NCBI GenBank assembly: GCA_021151585.1
Contig: JAGKWX010000016.1
Location: forward strand, 1 to 46,864
Direction: 5' to 3'
DNA from: Alphaproteobacteria bacterium
GTDB lineage: Bacteria; Pseudomonadota; Gammaproteobacteria; JAGOUN01
Length of the DNA stretch: 46,864 nucleotides
The position numbers and the translations under genes were made by a program. Positions 17,482 to 24,646 of the stretch are shown piece after piece. Position 1 is the first letter of the stretch. Each line of letters starts with the position of its first letter. A model generated the notes under the pieces. The model did not search any database and was not told the origin of the DNA. It saw nothing but the letters and a program-made list of their open reading frames with translations.

Positions 17482-18515
17482 TCCAAAACAAGCTTATCCC
17501 AAAACTCTTTCCATTCTTTTACGCTATTGGCCTGTAGCAGTATAATTTTTATTGCTTGCGCGGTTTTTGAAATGCCTTCTTCAATATGCCTTCGCAAATC
17601 ATCCGAATCTTTAAGAACACCGCCATGAGCCACTTTTGATCGATACCCATATAAATCTTTAAACAATTTACTGATTGCTTGTTTTTCAGATAAATTGGAG
17701 CATCTACCCAATAACTTCGCCGCGCGTAATTGAACTCTATACGTCAGTTCACTAGCAGAGTCATTATCGTTAAGAAATATACTTTCAATAGCAATACCCA
17801 ATTCGAGCACTTTGTCTTTATGATTTTTTCGAATAATTGCATTATTGAGTCTGCTCAAAGGGATATATAGCTTTTCTTTCTGTGCTTTTTCTAAATCTAA
17901 AAAAGCTTTGCACACCTTAATGTCCTCCTCGCCGACTTCACCACTGTTTAGCAACTTATCGCTTCTATTAATTAAATCAAACTCCTCCAGATACACGCCC
18001 CCATGCGAACCAGGCCAACAATATACCCAAATCTCGGTTTGCCACCACATAGCAAGAGGCGTTGGCGCACACGGCCCAACAAGAGTTAAACTGAGACAGA
18101 TATTTTTGATCTCATGGTATATGTTCTCAAAGTTGCTCACAGGCTCTTTACGCGCTCCACTAACTGAATAGACAAGAGCAGCCGTTGGTTTAATTTTTAC
18201 GTTATCAAATGATTTGCTAATCGGATTCTCTCTCATCGTTTGAAATTTTTTTGGAAAAGATGGTGAAGAAATATCACTGTTTATCGAATATGGATCGAAT
18301 ATAGCCTTGTAAAATGAATCTGGTATATTTTGATAAGGAATTAATTTTACATTGTCAGTAATAACGATTGGTTTATCAAGACATATGCCGCATATTGCCA
18401 AAACGATCAATCCATCAAGCTTGTCAGTATTAAGATATTTTTCTATATTTTCAGCAGTTTTTACCGCCCCATGATCTTCTGCATACCGTAAAAAATGCCC
18501 AACAATAACCTCCAT
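17478..18515 (-). CDS. Apea-like HEPN domain protein, probably 5'-truncated by a frameshift
   Basis: A 345-residue frame. The C-terminal about 130 residues (LELGIAIESIFL ... YRVQLRAAKLLG ... LYGYRSKVAHGG) resemble Apea-like HEPN domains, and RSKVAH gives the R-x4-H motif of HEPN ribonucleases. The N-terminal half is unrecognised. Upstream, in the next frame, 18547-18675 encodes a good N-terminus that would join this frame if the run of eight T at 18553-18562 had seven. The ATG at 18515 is therefore probably internal. HEPN proteins often act in toxin-antitoxin or phage-defence systems; here it lies tail-to-tail with the Fic gene in an island. Confidence 0.62.
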   Translation of the reverse strand: MEVIVGHFLRYAEDHGAVKTAENIEKYLNTDKLDGLIVLAICGICLDKPIVITDNVKLIPYQNIPDSFYKAIFDPYSINSDISSPSFPKKFQTMRENPISKSFDNVKIKPTAALVYSVSGARKEPVSNFENIYHEIKNICLSLTLVGPCAPTPLAMWWQTEIWVYCWPGSHGGVYLEEFDLINRSDKLLNSGEVGEEDIKVCKAFLDLEKAQKEKLYIPLSRLNNAIIRKNHKDKVLELGIAIESIFLNDNDSASELTYRVQLRAAKLLGRCSNLSEKQAISKLFKDLYGYRSKVAHGGVLKDSDDLRRHIEEGISKTAQAIKIILLQANSVKEWKEFWDKLVLD

Positions 18516-18546
18516 GCTTTGAGGCTGATCCTTATAAAAGTTATAC

Positions 18547-18675
18547 TCAGAGCCAAAAAAAACCTAACCCATCTGTAAGTAAAAACTCAAATGCTGGCTC
18601 ATCAAACATAAGAAATTTTTCAAGAGCACTTTTGTCATTGCTTTGTAATATAGAAATTAATTTTTCTTTGTTCAT
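18547..18675 (-). pseudogene. Frameshifted N-terminal part of the HEPN-like gene
   Basis: From ATG 18675, preceded by AAAGAGA, 42 codons run to a TGA at 18547. The product starts MNKEKLISILQSNDKSALEK. Just after GLG the reading passes a homopolymer of eight T (minus strand). Removing one T gives continuous reading FFGSEYNFYKDQPQSM into the 345-residue frame, for a total of about 398 residues. This is either a real inactivating mutation, a phase-variable tract, or a sequence error. Confidence 0.6.
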
Positions 18676-18854
18676 TTCTCTTTGGCCGGCACATTATTAG
18701 TTTGCTTATTATTGTAACTGACATTATCGCTCCCTCATAATCTAAACTCAGAGATGAGCTTAGTTTAGCCTTGCCACTGAGATCAATCAAAGAGATAATG
18801 CCCGCATGAGGGCCAGATTGATTTGACTACGATTTACTCACAGCCTTTCAACTT

Positions 18855-18874
18855 TGTAGGTATTTTTGTCGGTA
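18855..18874 (+). repeat. Putative integrase arm-site pair (right)
   Basis: TGTAGGTA (18855-18862) and TGTCGGTA (18867-18874), 4 bp apart, match the pair at 15662-15681. They lie 65 bp inside the right-hand 17-bp att repeat. The second copy runs into TATAAT at 18873-18878. Confidence 0.5.
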
Positions 18875-18938
18875 TAATGTAAAGGCTGTAGAAAATTAAA
18901 TGTTAAATATCAATATGTTAGGTTTTATATGCGGTGGA

Positions 18939-18955
18939 GCCCCTCGCCACCATCT
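18939..18955 (+). repeat. attR-like direct repeat of the tRNA-Phe 3' end
   Basis: An exact copy of the 17-bp sequence at 15525-15541, here without the rest of the tRNA. It marks the right boundary of the mini-island. The 342-bp stretch 18676-19017 contains this repeat and the arm sites and no recognisable gene. Confidence 0.78.
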
Positions 18956-19017
18956 TAAGTTCAAAATAATTATATCCTGTGCGATAATATGGCATCTCAT
19001 TGCACCACTCTGTATTT

Positions 19018-22000
19018 ATGAAAATATTCACCGCATCCATTAACGTTACCGTAGGTGATTGGCCAACATCACTACGCTTAATATGCGAATGCATTGATGA
19101 GGCAATAAAACACAAATGCACAATTATTGCGTTCGCCGAACTTACACTTGGCGGCATGGACGCTCGAGATTATTTAAAATGCATCACAAACACGCAAATA
19201 TGTAGCTATTTACGCCTGATCGCTGCGTATGCCTACAAACGCGACGCCGAATTAACTATTTTCATAGGCCATCCATGGCAAGGTTTTTCCGCCGATGCCA
19301 AATCAGAACAGCCTAAACTGCCTCATACAAAACGTGACAAACTCTGGAATGCTTATAGCTGCTTGTCACTAGGCGAAATAATCGGCATGAGCCTAAAACA
19401 AAACCTAGATACTTATTTGTCTCGCCTAGAAGAGCGTGACTATGTTGACGCGAAAAAAATTGGTGTTACAACCATCACTCTGCCAGAAACGGTTACTTTT
19501 TCTGATACGGGAAAAAAAATTGTTACCCCTCAAACAAGCATCCCAGCCGGCAACATCGTTCTTCCAATCAAAACTGATGTTCAAATTTACCCCGTGATAG
19601 GCGACCAAACATTTTTAAATGAAAGCAGTATCAATGAAATAAAACAACATCTAGGCCTCAAGGACAAAAATTGCATCATCTTAAATCCAACAGCAACGCC
19701 ATCAAGCAATAAAATAAACTCCCAGCATAATCAACTAATAGAGATAACACGGCATCTTGCCAATACTTATATTCGCATTAATGGTTTTGGCGGCATGAAC
19801 AACGGACAAGGCGACATACTGGCTTGCGCATCTGGAAGAATCATTACACGAATAAGCAGCGCTACTTTAACTGAAAAATTCACCACTGTTGTCGACACTG
19901 ATAATCATACTGAAAACAGCGTGACATTTACACCAGAAATATTAACAATGCGCAGCCAAGTGCGCTGGCTGTTTGATTACTTAACCAATACTAAAACAAA
20001 AAAGGTAGGCATTGTTTTACCTTACACTGGAGATCTTGTTTCGACATACCATCTTTATCTTATTTATCTCATGGTATCATGGTATAAACAAGATATTGGA
20101 ATAGATAAATTATTGTCTGCGCTAGGGATGGAAAAAGAAAAAGAAATTATTATTGCCGAATCAGAAAAAACATCATTAGAACAATCTATTTTATCACGCT
20201 TATTAACTTGCATTTTTTTAGATCACGACCCAAATAATTTTTCAGAAAAACATGAAATAAAAAAAATAGTTAATGCTATAGGAGGGAAATTAATTTCTCA
20301 CGACACAACGCCGCTAGTTGACGGCGTTATCCAGCTAATACAAACACCAAAAACCTCAAGAAACCTAAGTGATCTTCATGATTTATCTAGCACCGTTATG
20401 GCATTAAGCATAAGCAACATTGAGCAATCTATTAGCATCGCCAACTTAACAATTGACGACTTGATTTTACGACCACGATTTGGCGGAAAAATTCACCAAG
20501 GACAAATCAGCCCAAGTAGCAGCTTATACCGAAATGAATTATTTACTCTAATGAATAGCTTATTAGAAGAACATATCCCTGAAAAAAACATTCTAAAAAA
20601 TATCTTGCAGCGCTATAAAACAATATACGCTAACCAAGATGAAAAATTCAAGAAGACTGTCATATCATCTTTATACGGCAATATCGATAAACCATCTAAA
20701 AGCATAAAAAAACTATATACTCAGTGGCAAAAGGCACAATATGCTATTCATGCATCACCCCTGACTTTGAACCATAACCAGCAAGCCATAGATCATAATA
20801 CAGGGTTGCGCATGCCGAATTTTTTCGGCAGCACAAACTATAGCGTAAAAGTAAAAATCAAGAAAAAAAAATATAAATTATTAAATACAGAGAAAAAAAC
20901 ATTAAAAAATATAAAGTTAAAAATTACTCAAGCAAGTTGCAATCAAACTGCAATTGATTGGGAAAATAATCTCAATAATATTTTTTATGCGATTGATGTT
21001 GCAGTAGAAAATAAATCAGATTTATTAGCATTAGCGGAATTATCATTGACTGGTTATGATTGTGGCGATTTATTTTTTTCAATAAAAAATGCAAAAATTC
21101 AATCTCTTTTATATGATATAATCAATTATGCTGAAAAAAAGGACCCCAATCTATTAATATCTATTGGTCACCCATGGTGGCTTGAATCACACAACAAGCC
21201 TTTTAATGTGCAAAGCTTATTAGGCAAAGGAAGCGCTGGCGATGCAAGGATTTTAATGATGAAATTCAAAAGCGATCTTTATGGCGAAGAGCGTGGTTTT
21301 GAAAGACGCCATTTTTCTTGTGAAATCGATAATGATGCAACCACAATGATTACCATACCAGCAACAAAAAAAAATCCAGAATATAATATTCCGTTTGGCA
21401 GAAAAGTTGTTGCACGTATTGGGAATTCAGAACAAGGTTACTTTGATTTATTTCAAAGCATTTGCGAAGAATACTGGAAACGATCTCGTTATGACGATGA
21501 CTCCGGAAAATATTACGAACAACTCAATATTATCGGGGAAATTAAAAACTCAGGTTACAATATTGGCTTATATGTTACTGCTCACGCAAGTCCGCCATCA
21601 CCAAATAAAATTTATAAGCAATATTACCTCACTAGCTTAGCATCAACCCACGGCCAAAAAAACATGCTGGTTATTCATACCGACAACCTTGGCAGCTCAG
21701 GCTCTAGCTATGTCAATCCCGGCACAAGATATGTCGCTCAAAATGGAAAAATTATCGTTGACGCGCCAGGCGTTTATAGCTTAATGAACGTAGCGCATAA
21801 TACTGGCACTTATGATGTGTCATTTGCAAATTTACTTGGACCACCAGCTGACACTATTTGCCACCATGTTTTTAACAACGCCGATTCAAGCATAAAAAAT
21901 ATTTTATATCCAGATGCATGGCGGCAAACAAAAACTCATGAGTTAGAATCTGCTATTCGCAATCAATTATTATTTATTTACGATATAATGAGAAAATCAC

Positions 22001-23289
22001 GCGTTCGCTGTTTTACTCAAGCATTATCTGGCGGTGCAGATTCGGCATGGAATGTTGTTAAGATTAGACTCATGATTGAATTAGGTGTAAAAGAATTAGG
22101 TGTACATGATTTTTTACGGTCATTACACTATCCAGAAAAAACTATTAATAAAATAATCAGTAAAAAAAATATTATCGAATGTATAATGAAACACACCGTT
22201 TTATGCTACTACTTAGCGACTAAAAACAATTCACCTGAGACTGAAAATGCGGCTCGCTATTTAATTGAAAGTGGCATTGGCGGAACATTTTTAAAATTTA
22301 ACATACAACCGCTAATAGAAAAATCTTATTCCCTCCTATCATACCCAACTGGCGTTACTGCGGAAAATATACAAGCACGAATACGTCAAATGATTACTTC
22401 GTTTTTAACAAGATTGCTATCAGAGTCTCCTGAGCTTATAGCCGATATCGTGCCAGAAACACTCATTGAAAATCTAGACGTCGGTGCTTGTTTTGGGATT
22501 TCTAATCCAAATGAAAATGAAGGCAGACGTGGATACACAACATTTGGCGGTGATTTGCATAGTGGAGAAATTAATTTTAACGGTCATGTGCCAAAAGATG
22601 AACAGTTAAAACAAATGCATTTTATTTACGAACATGGCCTATTCGGCTTACAACCTATTACAGCGTTAAAATATATTCTAGAACAAACACCCTCTGCAGA
22701 ACTACAGCCTAAAAATGAAAAAAATCAAGTAATACAAACCGATGAAAATTCACTTGGACTAACATTCACAGAAGCGACAACAATCAACCACGCAAGAATT
22801 ACTTTAAGTAATCCTAGAAAAATATTTGATCTATGTCGAAATAATCCTATATTTACAAGCCAAAGCATATCTACTATTCACGATAAAATTTACATAACTT
22901 ATCATGGATTTTCTATTGCGCTACACAAACTGATCTCAGCACCTAACATGCAAACTTATGGCGAGTTTACGACCAGCGCCAAAAGCTCAATGCAATATCC
23001 ACTTATCAGCATGAACGAACGCTATGAGCTTGCGCAATTGACACTGTATTGCTTAAATGAGTTAGCAGTAGACCAAGGGATAAATTTCATCACTCTCACC
23101 GGCTATACACTTGACGCCAGCTGCGCTCGCGCTATGTTGAATGAACGATTTGCCTTTGATTTGCATAACGCCCTATATATGCCAGAATCAAATGATGGCC
23201 GACCATATAAGCTAGATATTTTATACAAAAAAGTATTGGAAAAAAAATTTTTACTCGCGCAGTTATTTGAAAAAAATATTCTGGACTAG
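19018..23289 (+). CDS. nadE: Tandem-duplicated glutamine-dependent NAD+ synthetase; first half degenerate
   Basis: About 1423 residues, over twice a normal NadE (about 540-680). Copy 1 (1 to about 600) has a nitrilase-like glutaminase domain that keeps E41 and K127 but appears to have G195 where the catalytic Cys is expected, and its PP-loop SGGxDS is replaced by Y336-TGDLVS. Copy 2 (from about 635) keeps E674, K751, C816 in ICEEYW, and S1004-GGADS in the synthetase, plus AENIQARIRQM. Copy 2 should make NAD+ from deamido-NAD+, ATP and glutamine; copy 1 looks like a fused pseudo-enzyme. ATG 19018 is preferred to an in-frame TTG at 19000; neither has a clear ribosome site. It starts just after the island boundary. 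Confidence 0.85.
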   Translation: MKIFTASINVTVGDWPTSLRLICECIDEAIKHKCTIIAFAELTLGGMDARDYLKCITNTQICSYLRLIAAYAYKRDAELTIFIGHPWQGFSADAKSEQPKLPHTKRDKLWNAYSCLSLGEIIGMSLKQNLDTYLSRLEERDYVDAKKIGVTTITLPETVTFSDTGKKIVTPQTSIPAGNIVLPIKTDVQIYPVIGDQTFLNESSINEIKQHLGLKDKNCIILNPTATPSSNKINSQHNQLIEITRHLANTYIRINGFGGMNNGQGDILACASGRIITRISSATLTEKFTTVVDTDNHTENSVTFTPEILTMRSQVRWLFDYLTNTKTKKVGIVLPYTGDLVSTYHLYLIYLMVSWYKQDIGIDKLLSALGMEKEKEIIIAESEKTSLEQSILSRLLTCIFLDHDPNNFSEKHEIKKIVNAIGGKLISHDTTPLVDGVIQLIQTPKTSRNLSDLHDLSSTVMALSISNIEQSISIANLTIDDLILRPRFGGKIHQGQISPSSSLYRNELFTLMNSLLEEHIPEKNILKNILQRYKTIYANQDEKFKKTVISSLYGNIDKPSKSIKKLYTQWQKAQYAIHASPLTLNHNQQAIDHNTGLRMPNFFGSTNYSVKVKIKKKKYKLLNTEKKTLKNIKLKITQASCNQTAIDWENNLNNIFYAIDVAVENKSDLLALAELSLTGYDCGDLFFSIKNAKIQSLLYDIINYAEKKDPNLLISIGHPWWLESHNKPFNVQSLLGKGSAGDARILMMKFKSDLYGEERGFERRHFSCEIDNDATTMITIPATKKNPEYNIPFGRKVVARIGNSEQGYFDLFQSICEEYWKRSRYDDDSGKYYEQLNIIGEIKNSGYNIGLYVTAHASPPSPNKIYKQYYLTSLASTHGQKNMLVIHTDNLGSSGSSYVNPGTRYVAQNGKIIVDAPGVYSLMNVAHNTGTYDVSFANLLGPPADTICHHVFNNADSSIKNILYPDAWRQTKTHELESAIRNQLLFIYDIMRKSRVRCFTQALSGGADSAWNVVKIRLMIELGVKELGVHDFLRSLHYPEKTINKIISKKNIIECIMKHTVLCYYLATKNNSPETENAARYLIESGIGGTFLKFNIQPLIEKSYSLLSYPTGVTAENIQARIRQMITSFLTRLLSESPELIADIVPETLIENLDVGACFGISNPNENEGRRGYTTFGGDLHSGEINFNGHVPKDEQLKQMHFIYEHGLFGLQPITALKYILEQTPSAELQPKNEKNQVIQTDENSLGLTFTEATTINHARITLSNPRKIFDLCRNNPIFTSQSISTIHDKIYITYHGFSIALHKLISAPNMQTYGEFTTSAKSSMQYPLISMNERYELAQLTLYCLNELAVDQGINFITLTGYTLDASCARAMLNERFAFDLHNALYMPESNDGRPYKLDILYKKVLEKKFLLAQLFEKNILD

Positions 23290-23296
23290 CAAATAA

Positions 23297-24538
23297 CTAA
23301 GCCAGTTTTTTTAGCTGAGCAAAGTCAGTCATAGAATATGCTTCTGCAGGAAAAATTTCACCTGTCAAATAATCTTTGAAATAATTTTTTAACTTGCCTT
23401 CCAACCTAAAGCCAAGGCGCCTAACTATTTTGCCATAACGCTCGTGCTGATCTGGAATGTAAAGTTGTATGCATTTTGAATTTCGCCTTGAAAATGCAAA
23501 ACGCGATACTTCAAATATGGCTTCTGAAATATCATGATTACCAATATTACGAAAATCAAACCAAAAAGCTAGCTGTGTATTTGGAACAGCCCAATCAACT
23601 ATTTTTAACCAAATTTCACCTAAAATATTTTTCTGATCGCGATCTAAAATAACAAAAAATAAATCTTCCGCGGCCAAAATATCTTGCGCTGCACGCTCGC
23701 TTTTTTCAATATGTGGCTGCAGCATTCGTCGAGATAATTCCGTATTCAACCAGGAAAACCAAGGCCCGACCTCTTTTAAAGATGATGCTAAAGAAATATA
23801 TAATTTTTCATTATCTGACATTTTTGGCGCGCGTAAAAATAATTTTTTTGTATGTATATTTGGCAAACTCTGAGCATACTTCAATTTTTCGATTTTTAAG
23901 GCAGAGGCTTCATCAATTTGCCCCGCCACTGAATCTCCGGGTAATTGACACCAACTTACTTCTAAGGCCGGCAATTGCGATATGTCATTGCAAGAAAATA
24001 ACTGACCATCCGATGGTAACCTGCTCGTACAATCTATGCAAATATTACGCAACATAGCCTCAAATACATACCCACAACGCTGAGCCACAGCGGTGCTTTT
24101 TTTATTTTCCGGTTGGGTGCAAATTTGTATACGTATCGCTTTAAGCTCTTGCAAGGCATAACGCGTTAATGCATTTACTAGCTCAGTTGCCAAACCTTGA
24201 CCTGCAAAAGTGCTATCAATCCAATAACCAATTTCAAACATAGGCTTGTGCAGATCCGTGTGTTCATTATACCCTGAAACAGAAATAACTTTTTGTGTTT
24301 CTTTATGAATCACCAATAGAGGAAAATCTTTTGACGCCTGCGCTTGCCAACTATCGTATCCGCGCTGAACAAAATCTTTAGTAGCATCAAAATTAGTTCC
24401 CCGAGCCCAAGGCATCCAACGCTCTAATGCGACAATTGATCGCTCAATTGACTCATGCAAAGGTACTTCATCCCCCAATTGTACGGGCCGAATTAATAAG
24501 CGAGGGGTTTCAATCTGTTTTAATTGATACAAACTCAT
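23297..24538 (-). CDS. Tandem two-domain GNAT acetyltransferase (RimJ/RimL type)
   Basis: A 413-residue protein with two GNAT_3 domains. Domain 1 (about 1-180) starts ETPRLLIRPVQLGD and has the acetyl-CoA loop FAGQGLATEL and the NKKSTAVAQRCGYVFEA motif. Domain 2 (about 215-410) starts TKKLFLRAPKMSDNE; its acetyl-CoA loop reads NIGNHDISEA, lacking the Q/RxxGxG/A pattern, though it keeps a late RLGFRLEGKLKNYF segment. So only the first half looks clearly catalytic. The family acetylates protein N-termini or small amines; the substrate is unknown. It ends 7 bp from the convergent NAD synthetase gene. Confidence 0.82.
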   Translation of the reverse strand: MSLYQLKQIETPRLLIRPVQLGDEVPLHESIERSIVALERWMPWARGTNFDATKDFVQRGYDSWQAQASKDFPLLVIHKETQKVISVSGYNEHTDLHKPMFEIGYWIDSTFAGQGLATELVNALTRYALQELKAIRIQICTQPENKKSTAVAQRCGYVFEAMLRNICIDCTSRLPSDGQLFSCNDISQLPALEVSWCQLPGDSVAGQIDEASALKIEKLKYAQSLPNIHTKKLFLRAPKMSDNEKLYISLASSLKEVGPWFSWLNTELSRRMLQPHIEKSERAAQDILAAEDLFFVILDRDQKNILGEIWLKIVDWAVPNTQLAFWFDFRNIGNHDISEAIFEVSRFAFSRRNSKCIQLYIPDQHERYGKIVRRLGFRLEGKLKNYFKDYLTGEIFPAEAYSMTDFAQLKKLA

Positions 24539-24646
24539 GGCAGATATTTTTTAGTTGTAATTAAACTCATTATAGCCGAATTTTATCTAAATTGGAGCTA
24601 ATATAGCTCGCTAACGTACAGAGTGAATGCGTCAATATAAAAAAAA

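Noticed and set aside
18850..18878. TATAAT at 18873-18878 as promoter of the NAD synthetase
   Set aside because: No acceptable -35 hexamer or extended -10 element, and it overlaps the putative integrase arm site and lies about 140 bp from the gene; left as undecided.
18918..19157. 79-codon minus-strand frame over the NAD synthetase start
   Set aside because: Antisense shadow of the N-terminal coding region of the NAD synthetase and the att repeat.
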